Positions 8,865 through 17,243 of a stretch of 64,000 nt of DNA are shown piece by piece. Each line of letters begins with the position of its first letter. Within the stretch, counting starts at the first letter, position 1. The position numbers were made by a program, and so were the translations under genes. Below the pieces are notes generated by a model. It did not search any database and was not told where the DNA came from. It saw only the letters and a program-made list of their open reading frames with translations. Source of the DNA: Thermoguttaceae bacterium. GTDB lineage: Bacteria; Planctomycetota; Planctomycetia; Pirellulales; Thermoguttaceae. Location: the NCBI GenBank assembly GCA_029975295.1, contig JARKPK010000098.1:1-64000 (forward strand). The letters are read 5' to 3'.

Positions 8865-10067
8865 ATGGAACGAATCATCGGCTTCTTTGGATTGATTGTC
8901 ATCTTGGCCTTGGCTTGGCTGTTGTCGGAGAACCGCCGACGAATGAACTGGCGGTTGATCTTCAGCGGCTTGTTGCTGCAATTCGCCATTGCGGTCGCCC
9001 TCTTGAAGACGGCGGCCGGACAGCGTTTGTTCGTTTCGTTCCAATCGCTCGTTGAGCAGCTTCTGGGGTTCTCCGATCGCGGGGCGGAGTTCGTTTTCGG
9101 CGCCCACTTTCGCGAGCATTACTTCGCCTTCTCGGTTCTGCCGACGATCATCTTCGTGGCCTCGGCCACGGCGGTGCTCTTTCATCTGGGGATTATTCAA
9201 TGGGTCGTCCGCGGAATGGCCTGGGTTATGTTGCGGGTGATGAATGTGTCGGGGACCGAATCACTGGCCGCCGCCGCCGAAGTGTTCGTGGGAATGACCG
9301 AGTCGCCGCTGGTGATTCGACCGTACTTGGCCAGCATGACGCGCTCGGAGATCATGGCTATGATGACCGCCGGCATGGGCACCGTGGCCGGTGGCGTGTT
9401 GGCCGTTTACGTGGCGATGGGCGTGCCGGCGGGCCACCTTCTGGCCGCTTCGTTGATGGCTGCGCCGGCCTCGTTGGTCGTGGCCAAGATGATGGTGCCC
9501 GAGACCGAGGATTCGCCGACCAAGGGCACGGTTCGCATCGAGGTGCCTCGCACCGACCGCAATGTGCTCGATGCGGCCTGTCGCGGGGCGGGCGACGGTT
9601 TGAAGCTGGCGTTGAACGTCGGCGCGATGCTCATTGCCCTGATCGGCTTGGTGGCTTGCGCCAACACGTTGCTTGGCCTGTTGGGCAATTGGGGCGGCGC
9701 GCCGTTGTCGTTGGAACGGCTGTTGGGATGGGGGTTCGCACCGTTGGCTTGGTCGCTGGGCGTCGAATGGTCGGAAGCCCGCACTGTGGGAATGCTGATG
9801 GGCAAAAAGACCATCCTCAACGAGATGCTCGCCTACCAGGATTTGGTGGCCGTGTCTGATCAGCTCTCCAGCCGCACGAGAGTGATTGCCACTTTCGCAT
9901 TGTGCGGATTTGCCAATCTGGGATCGGTCGCGGTGCAAATCGGCGGCATCAGCGGATTGGCGCCGGAACGCCGTCCGATCTTTGCGCAGTACGGTTTGAA
10001 AGCGATGATCGGCGGAACGCTGGCCACGTTTATGACCGCCGCGATTGCCGGCATTCTGGTGGACTGA
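8865..10067 (+). CDS. NupC-type concentrative nucleoside transporter
   Basis: A 400-residue inner-membrane protein, the usual length for bacterial NupC/CNT transporters. N-terminal helices (IIGFFGLIVILALAWLLSENRRRMNWR) are followed by the CNT core with VFVGMTESPLVIRPYL, corresponding to the G-Q-(S/T)-E-(A/S)-P-L substrate-binding motif. Then come MTAGMGTVAGGVLAVYVAMG, and late in the protein the second half-site FALCGFANLGSVAVQIGGISGLAPERR. The family takes up nucleosides with Na+ or H+. The ATG at 8865 follows a GGAAAATC weak SD and starts directly before the first helix; upstream in-frame sequence is not membrane-like. A terminator candidate lies at 10218-10244. Confidence 0.9.
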   Translation: MERIIGFFGLIVILALAWLLSENRRRMNWRLIFSGLLLQFAIAVALLKTAAGQRLFVSFQSLVEQLLGFSDRGAEFVFGAHFREHYFAFSVLPTIIFVASATAVLFHLGIIQWVVRGMAWVMLRVMNVSGTESLAAAAEVFVGMTESPLVIRPYLASMTRSEIMAMMTAGMGTVAGGVLAVYVAMGVPAGHLLAASLMAAPASLVVAKMMVPETEDSPTKGTVRIEVPRTDRNVLDAACRGAGDGLKLALNVGAMLIALIGLVACANTLLGLLGNWGGAPLSLERLLGWGFAPLAWSLGVEWSEARTVGMLMGKKTILNEMLAYQDLVAVSDQLSSRTRVIATFALCGFANLGSVAVQIGGISGLAPERRPIFAQYGLKAMIGGTLATFMTAAIAGILVD

Positions 10068-10217
10068 GTTGTTGGCGCCGGGCCGAAGACGCGATCTCCG
10101 CAGATCGAACGTGCAAGACCGCATGTCAAACCAGGTTGGTGGGGCGGGTCGGCGTCGCGATCGTCGCGGCGAACTCGCCCGGGCGATGGGCGTCAGGACA
10201 CTTCACGGAAAAAGCTT

Positions 10218-10244
10218 GCATCCCCATGTTGGGTGCTTTTGTTT
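10218..10244 (+). terminator. Candidate Rho-independent terminator after the nucleoside transporter
   Basis: GCATCC at 10218-10223 pairs with GGGTGC at 10231-10236 (one G-T pair) over a 7-base loop, immediately followed by TTTTGTTT. This is the best stem plus T-tract in the window. It lies 150 bases after the transporter stop and before the kinase-like gene. Confidence 0.5.
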
Positions 10245-10337
10245 ACTTCGCAGGGATGGTACGATGCCAGTGGAGGAGTGCGCCGGGGATGGCCTCATGG
10301 ACGGGTGGTCTCTTTTACTTTGATGGGAGGACCGGCC

Positions 10338-11054
10338 ATGAAAGAGCAAGTGCGCGAAGAACCAGGCGTGATGGCTGCCTCGGAACGCTCGATGCGTCAG
10401 TGGGCCATCAAAGAGGAATTGGCCGAACGGGTTGCTCAACAGCGACTGTCGGCTGCGCCGGTGGCAAAACCCTACCATTATGTCTCGATTTCGCGCGAGG
10501 CCGGCGCCGGCGGCGGCGAGGTGGCCGCCCAAGTGGCTGCGCGGCTCGGCTGGGACTGCTTCGACCGGAATCTGCTCGACGACGTGGCGCAACGTTGCCA
10601 TTCCGATCGTCAGATGCTGGAACTGGTTGACGAAACGGAGAGCAACTGGGTGTTCGACGTGCTGGGCACCTGGATGGATCGCCGACTCGTTCCGCACGAG
10701 AAGTACATTGTGGCTCTGGTACGATCGATCGTTTGCGCGGCCCAGTGCGCTCAAGCGGTGTTCGTCGGCCGCGGAGCGCAATTCATTTTGCCTGCCGATC
10801 GAACTCTGGCCGTCCGTTTGGTGGCGAACGAGGCTTTCCGCTTAGCCCGTCTCACGCGGCTCTACGGCTGGTCGCCCGCCGACGCGAGGCAGAAGATGAT
10901 CGAAATGGACCGCGGGCGGGCGGAGCTGGTGAGCCGGCATTTTCATCACGACGTGTCGGACCCCCACCTTTACGACCTGGTGATCAACACCGGCCGACTG
11001 GGGATTGACGGGGCGGCCGAGCTGATCGTCGCCGCGGTTCGCCGTCAGGGCTGA
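10338..11054 (+). CDS. Cytidylate kinase-like family protein
   Basis: A 238-residue soluble protein. After about 48 variable residues it has a P-loop-like segment SREAGAGGGEVAAQVAARLGWD, then FDRNLLDDVAQRC, VFVGRGAQFIL and YGWSPADARQKMIEMDRGRAELVSRHF. The SREAGAGG and GRGAQFIL blocks are typical of the cytidylate kinase-like (AAA_17/Cytidylate_kin2) family rather than the core Cmk enzyme. Phosphoryl transfer to a nucleotide is plausible but the substrate is unknown. The ATG at 10338 is decided by a strong SD, GGGAGG at 10325-10330, seven bases upstream. It follows a nucleoside transporter, which fits a nucleotide salvage role, but a terminator-like hairpin separates them. Confidence 0.82.
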   Translation: MKEQVREEPGVMAASERSMRQWAIKEELAERVAQQRLSAAPVAKPYHYVSISREAGAGGGEVAAQVAARLGWDCFDRNLLDDVAQRCHSDRQMLELVDETESNWVFDVLGTWMDRRLVPHEKYIVALVRSIVCAAQCAQAVFVGRGAQFILPADRTLAVRLVANEAFRLARLTRLYGWSPADARQKMIEMDRGRAELVSRHFHHDVSDPHLYDLVINTGRLGIDGAAELIVAAVRRQG

Positions 11055-11114
11055 GCGTGTTGCTTGGGCGGCTTCGGGCCGTTCTGCTGCCCCAATCTGC
11101 CCCGGGCGCTGCGG

Positions 11115-13934
11115 CTACAATGACTCGACGGCAGCTCCCTGCGCCGCATTGAACCGGTAGTTGAGGATCCGCGGTCCGCCGATCTCTTCTGCCCGAAGCC
11201 AGAGCTGTCGGCCGAGCACTTCGCGACCGTCTTCGATCGAATAGTTCTTCAGGTCTTGCCCGCGTCCGAGCCCGATAATCTGGCTGCGCAGCGAGCGACG
11301 GCCGGGAATGAACAGCTCGCAGCGGAAGCTGGCGGGCTGGTCTGTTTCGTTGATGGTGCGTTGAATCACTTCGAGCCTTCCTTGCTCGTCGATTCGGCTG
11401 GTCAGTTCGATCATTACGTCGCCCAGCCCGATCTCAAGGGCGCGATAGACGCTCAGCCGGATCGGCTGCTCTGATTGCAGATCGAAATCGAAACGCAGAA
11501 ACCGTTTGCCGCTGCCTGCGGTGCTGGGAATGCGCAGATCGAAGGGCAAACGCCACTGTTCGCCCGCTGCCAAACGGAAGTCGGCCTCGCGGGGAACGGC
11601 TTGCCATTGGTCGGGAGCGACGATTTGCACTCGGCCCTGAATGCCTTGCGGAAACGGATTGACCAGCTCGATGGCGTTGGAATGCGGCTTGTCGAACTCG
11701 GCGGGAATGCGGCGTTTTTGCAGGACGAGGTCGAGCTGCCAGCGAGCGGCCGCCGGCGGAACGCCTTCGAGGAAGACGGGCAGCGGCCCGACCTCAATCG
11801 GGCGCGGACCCGCCGGGGCGCTGAAGCGTTCGGTCCGACCCCAAGCGTCGGTGAGCGTCGCACCGGCCGTGACGTTGATCGTTTCCACGGCAGCGGCGTT
11901 GCGACGTACGACGAGAACGGTGGACTCTCCCTTGGCGAACAGGTCGTTGTCGCTGTCGGCGGGCAACTCCAATCGACCAAGGTGCTCGGCCCCACCCAAT
12001 GCGTAGGCGGTCGTTCGCCACAGCACGAAGAACGGATTGGGAGCGCCGTCGTGCGCGAGCAGCCCTTCTTGGGGATCGAAAGGATCAGCGGCGAATATCC
12101 ACTGGGCCCCATACACTTTGGCGGCGATCATTCGTTCGACGTAATCTGCCCATCGGGCCGTTTTCGCATATTGATCAGCCGGCAATGGGGCCAGCATGAT
12201 GGCTCGCCGCGGTGCTGCATGGCCGCCCGCCGGCGATTTCGACAGGCCAGCCGTTTTCATTCCGTTTGATGCGACAGGCCGAGCGGGCGATTGGGCGCCG
12301 GCAGCCACGATGGAGGGGGCATCGGCGAGCAGCCAAGCCAGTTCCGGGGCCGACATCGGTGGCTGCGATGAGAGGGCGACGAATCCCACCGACGCGGTCG
12401 ATTCGGAAGACGATTGGCCGCTCGACGGGGGCCAGCTTCGCGGCGGGGCATAAGAGCCGTCCCAGGGCAGGCCCAGTTCGGCATTGGGCGCCAGCCGCGT
12501 GAACAAATCGGCAACCAGTTGCGCCCGCTTCAACGCCGCCGGCCGACCGACGAAGCTCATGTCTCGATCTTCGCCCAATTGCCAGTGACGCACCTGCATG
12601 GAGAAGCGGGTGATGGAGGCCGTGACGCTGGGCAGCCACAGTTGTTGATCGGCGGCCAACACGTCGGCCAGCGCGGCAAGATCGGTGGTGCGATCGAACT
12701 GCCGCGCCACGCGAGAGGGCGGCGAGGCCAGCAACCCGATGGTTCGGATGCCGCGGTCTTCCAGAGAGTCGAGCAACTGCGCAATCCGTTCGACGTGGGC
12801 TTCCGACGTTTCGTCGTCGATCCAAAGAGGCAGCTTTACCCAACCCACCCCGGCGCAGTCGATTAGCTCTTCCAACGTGTGATGCCTTAACGGCAGCCGT
12901 CCTCGCGGCAGCGACCACCCGAAGCAGGTGTCGGGCGAGCGTTCTGCCGGGTGAATCACTGCCAGCGCGAGCTGTTTTTCCAGCATGATTCCGCCGGCGG
13001 TCGAGAGCTTGGCGCAAACGCGATACCATCCCGGCGGCAACGGCGGCGCGGTCCAACGAGCCGTTGCCTGACCCATCGCGCGGGGGCCGTCGGGACGATC
13101 GTCGGGAACCGCGCCGATCGACTTCGGCGGTTCGGCGACCGGCTTTCCGCTGGAACGGCGCGGCGCGGGCATGGGCTTCAATTCCAGGTCGATGCCGCCC
13201 TGGGCCACGGAGCGATCCTCATGATCGAGCACGGTGAATGCGATCCTCGGATCGGCGTCGAACTGGCCGGCGGCCATGCACTCGATAACCAGTCGTTTGT
13301 CCGGCGCGAGCAGTCGGCCCGCCCCGACAGTTTCCATTCGCAAATGGGGCAAACGTCCGAGCCAGAGGTCCCCGAATCGAACTGCTCCGTTCAGATCGGG
13401 ACGGTCGCCGGGCTGCACGTTGAGCGTGATCATGGCGAAGCGCGCTTTGGGATCGATCGGCGTCGGCCCGACGCTCAGTCGCTGCCAGCCGTTGACGCTG
13501 CCGACCATCGGCGAGGATAGTGTTTGCACAGGCCGGCGCTCTTCGTCGAGCAATAGCAGAGCTATTCCCGCTCGGCTCGTCCCCAGATTCTCCGCGGCAA
13601 GATCGACTTGAAGAAGGTATTCGAAAAGCGGATCGACGGCGATCAGTGGGCTTTGCGCCGAGGCGGCTGCGCCGTTGAGGTCGACGCGCAGCGAACGTCC
13701 GCCGCCGGGAGGCCCCGACTCGTCGATCTCGATGCGAATGAAGTGGGGATAGCCGCGGCCGTCGCGACGGGTCCAATCCGTGGGCCATCCGTCGAAGTTG
13801 GCGTCCCACGATTGATCGAAATTGCAACGGAAAACGCAGCGCGCCAATGTCGGTCGCTCAAGATCGGCCGGCGCCCGGCCCGAATCAGCCGTGGCAAACA
13901 GGACCAGCGAGATTGAAGCGGCAAGATGAAGCAT
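11115..13934 (-). CDS. Large secreted glycosidase-like protein of unknown specificity
   Basis: A 939-residue protein with a signal peptide (MLHLAASISLVLFATADSGRA). Residues about 30-210 look like a beta-sandwich carbohydrate-binding module (FDQSWDANFDGWPTDW, RSLRVDLNGAAAS, SVNGWQRLSVG). A central part at about 330-650 has a TIM-barrel-like pattern: CFGWSLPRGRLPLRH, GVGWVKLPLWIDDE, IRTIGLLASPP, VRHWQLGEDRDMSF and then LGLPWDGSYAPP. The C-terminal 250 residues are again beta-rich (ELVNPFPQGIQGRVQI, RSLRSQIIGLGRG). VRHWQLGED is in the place where retaining glycosidases carry the acid/base Glu, but I cannot assign a GH family. An SD is not visible. It is convergent with the kinase-like gene. Confidence 0.72.
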   Translation of the reverse strand: MLHLAASISLVLFATADSGRAPADLERPTLARCVFRCNFDQSWDANFDGWPTDWTRRDGRGYPHFIRIEIDESGPPGGGRSLRVDLNGAAASAQSPLIAVDPLFEYLLQVDLAAENLGTSRAGIALLLLDEERRPVQTLSSPMVGSVNGWQRLSVGPTPIDPKARFAMITLNVQPGDRPDLNGAVRFGDLWLGRLPHLRMETVGAGRLLAPDKRLVIECMAAGQFDADPRIAFTVLDHEDRSVAQGGIDLELKPMPAPRRSSGKPVAEPPKSIGAVPDDRPDGPRAMGQATARWTAPPLPPGWYRVCAKLSTAGGIMLEKQLALAVIHPAERSPDTCFGWSLPRGRLPLRHHTLEELIDCAGVGWVKLPLWIDDETSEAHVERIAQLLDSLEDRGIRTIGLLASPPSRVARQFDRTTDLAALADVLAADQQLWLPSVTASITRFSMQVRHWQLGEDRDMSFVGRPAALKRAQLVADLFTRLAPNAELGLPWDGSYAPPRSWPPSSGQSSSESTASVGFVALSSQPPMSAPELAWLLADAPSIVAAGAQSPARPVASNGMKTAGLSKSPAGGHAAPRRAIMLAPLPADQYAKTARWADYVERMIAAKVYGAQWIFAADPFDPQEGLLAHDGAPNPFFVLWRTTAYALGGAEHLGRLELPADSDNDLFAKGESTVLVVRRNAAAVETINVTAGATLTDAWGRTERFSAPAGPRPIEVGPLPVFLEGVPPAAARWQLDLVLQKRRIPAEFDKPHSNAIELVNPFPQGIQGRVQIVAPDQWQAVPREADFRLAAGEQWRLPFDLRIPSTAGSGKRFLRFDFDLQSEQPIRLSVYRALEIGLGDVMIELTSRIDEQGRLEVIQRTINETDQPASFRCELFIPGRRSLRSQIIGLGRGQDLKNYSIEDGREVLGRQLWLRAEEIGGPRILNYRFNAAQGAAVESL

Positions 13935-14297
13935 GATGGCGTTGGCGGAACTAACGGTCTTGGTTGCGAACTGGGGGACGAGATTCGCAGTTTGTTAGTG
14001 GAACAATGCTGAAAGGTTGGTTCTCGGCGATCCAGCTTGCGCAGACAGGATGCCAGCCGTGCTCGACGTTGTTCGTCTGGGGTTCCATGCCTCAGACGAT
14101 TGTGCCTTGGAAAAAACCGCTTCTCGAAAGACCACTGTTGATTGCTCGCTACGACCGCGAGCTTGGAACGCGCCAAAGAGAACTCATTGACGTTCTATTT
14201 CGGTCCGCGCACCAGCCGCAGCGGCCGCGGACATGGCCGCAAGGCGAAGACGCTTGCAACGTTCGTTTAAGCCGCTTTTCACAGAGCACCGGGCCAT
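13935..14297. other. Intergenic region
   Basis: Lies upstream of the large secreted protein and downstream of the PilZ protein on the minus strand, so it should hold the promoter of the former. I see no coding frame, repeat or clear terminator. Confidence 0.4.
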
Positions 14298-15059
14298 TTA
14301 GCGGTCCTTCACAAGGTTCAGCCAGCGGGCCTTCTGTTCGTCGGTGAGCATTCGCATGATTTCCTGGTTGGCCGCCTCGATCAACAAGGCTTGTTTGATT
14401 CGGCGATCCTCGGCCGAGTCGTTTTTCCACATTTCGTCAAGTTCTTGCAGCAATCGCACGGTTTGGTCGGCTGTCTGGGCCAGCCGCTCTTGCTGTTGGC
14501 GGTTGAGCCCCACCTGGCGCATCACCGTCAAGAAAGCGGGACTCGACGCCAGAGGCGCGGGCGCGCTGGTTGACGCCTGCGCCTTGGGCGGTCCATCGGA
14601 CCAAAAACCTTCGAGGAAATGCGAGATGGCCGCCCCGCCCAAGGCGACGAGCAAGACGACTCCCGCGATCGCGGCGATGGAGAAGGATCGTTTCTCGTCG
14701 GGATGGGTTGGCGCCTTCGCGGCGGCGTTTTGCGGTTCGATGGCGAAACCTTCGAGCCGTTCGAATCCGATGCGGTAGCCGGCCGTTTCGGCGCCGGCGT
14801 CTTGGTCCACGATAATCGGTTCGATATAGGCCACGCGCACGAGGAAGCGCCCCACGGCCGTGGCCAACTCGATCGTCTCGTTCACTTGCAAATCGGCTGC
14901 ATCGCACACGACTCCGCCAAAACCGCCGGCCGACTCGTTGAACAGTCGGGCCGGCACCGCGCGGGCGCGAAAACGCAGTTCCGCCTCTTGATGGGCGTCG
15001 GCCACGGGAATGCGGTACGTTTTGCGCTGATTGACTTGGGCTTGTTGCGGCGTCATCAT
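14298..15059 (-). CDS. PilZ-domain membrane protein with LTxxQ-like C-terminal region
   Basis: A 253-residue protein in three parts. Residues 10-105 form a PilZ domain with both c-di-GMP contact motifs: RxxxR at Arg12-Arg16 (RKTYR) and N/DxSxxG at Asn41-Gly46 (NESAGG). A single membrane helix lies at about 125-147 (FSIAAIAGVVLLVALGGAAISHFL). The C-terminal ~85 residues are helical and charged, ending MLTDEQKARWLNLV, similar to LTxxQ repeats of Spy/CpxP-type periplasmic proteins. This suggests cytoplasmic c-di-GMP sensing linked to an extracytoplasmic helical tail, which is inference. The start at 15059 is set by GGGAG six bases upstream; a second ATG follows immediately. Confidence 0.78.
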   Translation of the reverse strand: MMTPQQAQVNQRKTYRIPVADAHQEAELRFRARAVPARLFNESAGGFGGVVCDAADLQVNETIELATAVGRFLVRVAYIEPIIVDQDAGAETAGYRIGFERLEGFAIEPQNAAAKAPTHPDEKRSFSIAAIAGVVLLVALGGAAISHFLEGFWSDGPPKAQASTSAPAPLASSPAFLTVMRQVGLNRQQQERLAQTADQTVRLLQELDEMWKNDSAEDRRIKQALLIEAANQEIMRMLTDEQKARWLNLVKDR

Positions 15060-15310
15060 TTCGGCTCCCAGTAAAGGGAGATCGCCCGATCGATCCACAA
15101 CCGTCGGGCGTTCATCGCCTTCTGCCGAAATGTAGCATTATCCCGAGAGCGGGGATGCCGTCGCGGCGTGTACGTCGGCAGAGAACCGACGCTATGGAAC
15201 CATTCGTCGCCGCAAGCCCGTGCGAATAATTGGTCCGCAGCTCGGCACGCCGGGCGCGATTGCTACAACCGGCAATTGCGGCACAATCGGGCCGGCTTGC
15301 GCCTGCGGGA

Positions 15311-16600
15311 TCAGCTCGACTTGAACGGATGCTCCCAAGGCTTCCGATACTCGCGGCGCAAGAGATCGGCGGCCTTGGGGTGATCGATGATCCGTTCGGC
15401 GTCGTCGTCCCACTCGATGACCGAGGAGGTGTCGTAAGCGATCATCGCCAGTTGGACCGACTTGGTCGATTGATAGGCGTCGGCCACGGAGCACGAGGGC
15501 GGCCGCCGCGTGCGGACGGCGTCGAGGAATTCGGCCATGTGGGCTGTGCCTGCATCTGTGTCGGCTTTGAACTCCTCTCGCTGTTTATTCTTGCCGGACG
15601 GAATGACCACCCAGCGATTGTCCGAAACAAAGATCGTGCCCTTGTCGCCGTAAAGAAAGATGCCGTTATTCACCTCGGGAGTGAACTCCTCTGCGCCCCA
15701 AAGCCGATGCCGCCAAACGACCGGGCAACGGGCGAACTCGAAGTGAACCGTTAGAGTGTCGGGCGTGGTGATCTTGCCCGCAAGTTGGTACAAACCGCCG
15801 GCCGCCGTGAGCCGTTTCGGCGCTGACTCGCCGAGAATCACCCGCGTGGCGTCGATTAGGTGGATCCCCCAATCGACCAAATGACCGTGCCCGCTGGTCT
15901 TCTCCAATCGCCAATTGAAATGCCCAACTTGCGGGCTGTAGGGAATCTTCGGCCCCGGGCCGCACCATAAATCCCAATCGAGCGTGGCCGGGGGATCCTG
16001 CGGCGTCGGGTCGAGGGTGCCGGCGCGATAGTGAATCTGCACATCCACCTGAACAACCCGGCCGATGGCGCCTTCGGCCACCAGCTTCTTGACGGCCTGA
16101 AACGCTTTGCTTTGCCGCCGCTGAAAACCAACCTGCACGATTCGGCCGGCCTTGGCGGCTGCATCGACCATCGCTCGCCCCTCGCGCACGTCGTAGGAGA
16201 TGGGCTTCTCCAAGTAAACATCGACCCCTCGTTGCAGGGCGGCAATAAATTGAAGCGCGTGCCATTGCGGCGGAGTGGCGATGATCACCGCGTCGAGATC
16301 GTCGGACGCAAGCAGATCGGTGTAAAGCTTGAACGTCTTGGGCTTCTTCCCTTGCAGACGTTCCAGTTCCGCCGCGTTCTTCTCCAAATGGGCGCTGTCC
16401 ACATCGCAAATCGCCGTTACTTCGGCGCCGCCTGCTTTCAGCGCCGCTTTCGCATCGACCATGCCGTACCACCCGACGCCGATCACTCCTAAACGCACGG
16501 GCTTGCTCGATGCCGCCTCGCCCGCCGCGGCGCGTTGCATCGCCCCCCAGGGAACGGTTGCGGCCGCTGCCGCCAGAAACGATCTCCGATCAGTCATCAT
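15311..16600 (-). CDS. Secreted Gfo/Idh/MocA family oxidoreductase (Tat signal)
   Basis: A 429-residue NAD(P)-dependent oxidoreductase. The N-terminus has a twin-arginine-type leader (TDRRSFLAAAAATVPWGAM). The Rossmann domain begins VRLGVIGVGWYG with GxGxxG, then VTAICDVDSAHL, AVIIATPPQWHALQFIAAL, and the diagnostic DVYLEKPISYDVREGR whose Lys is the usual catalytic or binding lysine. The C-terminal Gfo/Idh domain contains HGHLVDWGIHLIDATRVIL, with the DxxxHxxD-like pattern. Length and leader match the expanded periplasmic Gfo/Idh group of Planctomycetes, commonly linked to sugar breakdown; the substrate is unknown. It starts with a double ATG at 16600/16597. It is on the same strand as the PilZ gene, with 250 bases between them. 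Confidence 0.88.
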   Translation of the reverse strand: MMTDRRSFLAAAAATVPWGAMQRAAAGEAASSKPVRLGVIGVGWYGMVDAKAALKAGGAEVTAICDVDSAHLEKNAAELERLQGKKPKTFKLYTDLLASDDLDAVIIATPPQWHALQFIAALQRGVDVYLEKPISYDVREGRAMVDAAAKAGRIVQVGFQRRQSKAFQAVKKLVAEGAIGRVVQVDVQIHYRAGTLDPTPQDPPATLDWDLWCGPGPKIPYSPQVGHFNWRLEKTSGHGHLVDWGIHLIDATRVILGESAPKRLTAAGGLYQLAGKITTPDTLTVHFEFARCPVVWRHRLWGAEEFTPEVNNGIFLYGDKGTIFVSDNRWVVIPSGKNKQREEFKADTDAGTAHMAEFLDAVRTRRPPSCSVADAYQSTKSVQLAMIAYDTSSVIEWDDDAERIIDHPKAADLLRREYRKPWEHPFKSS

Positions 16601-17243
16601 GGCCTCATCCTCGTCGATGCGTGTGAACGATTGCTGCCAAGAATCTCAAACGTGTGACCACAAAAACAAACATGGCGCCGATACGAGCAAGATTTGCATG
16701 CGGCTTCCGATGTTAGCCGTCGTCGATGCCCCGTTGTCGCTCGGTCGGCCTCAATCTTGTCCGTCCTCCGATCTGCGCCGAAGCAACCGCTGTGCGCCGA
16801 CGGCAATGTGCGCCGACAGCGACACGTCGATGCAATCCTCTGGCGCTGGCGGCCTCGCGACGGCTGCCTGATGCGCTTCGCGATCGGCACTGTCGGCGGG
16901 CGGTGATCTTTTGCCGGCCGATTGTGCGAATCACTGGAATCGAAAGACGCAAAAAACGATAGGCAATCGCCGGTTCGAAGTCAAGCGATTCGCCGTTTCC
17001 GCGTGAGGGCACCTGCGCCAGGCGACGGCGAGCGCCAGGCGGCCGGCAATCGGTGGCGCAGTCGGCCGGACAGCACGGCGAAAACTCGCAACTGTAGAAA
17101 CAGTGATCGCGCACCGCCGGCACGAGGCTGATTTTGCGGAAAATTGAGCCGTTGCCGCTTCGCGCCAGGGCAATTACTATGGAAGTAAGGAGTTCCGAAC
17201 GTGGCGGAACGGTTGTCTCTACTCAGTGTTTTCACCTCATCTG
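16601..17243. other. Divergent intergenic region upstream of the NagB/PIG-L fusion
   Basis: Holds a well-spaced promoter for the rightward gene at 17152-17180 (listed separately). Otherwise no coding frame, RNA or repeat could be supported. Confidence 0.45.
17152..17180 (+). promoter_or_regulatory. Predicted sigma70-type promoter for the NagB/PIG-L gene
   Basis: TTGCCG at 17152-17157 and TACTAT at 17175-17180 are separated by exactly 17 bases, giving 4/6 or better matches to both consensus boxes. The predicted transcript would start near 17187, about 57 bases before the ATG at 17244. An AAGGAG follows at about 17186-17191, but it is best placed for a GTG at 17201 in another frame. Confidence 0.42.

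Noticed and set aside
11066-11095. Hairpin between the kinase-like gene and the large secreted protein
   Set aside because: Stem is only 4-5 bp with mismatches and no T-run; not strong enough to call.
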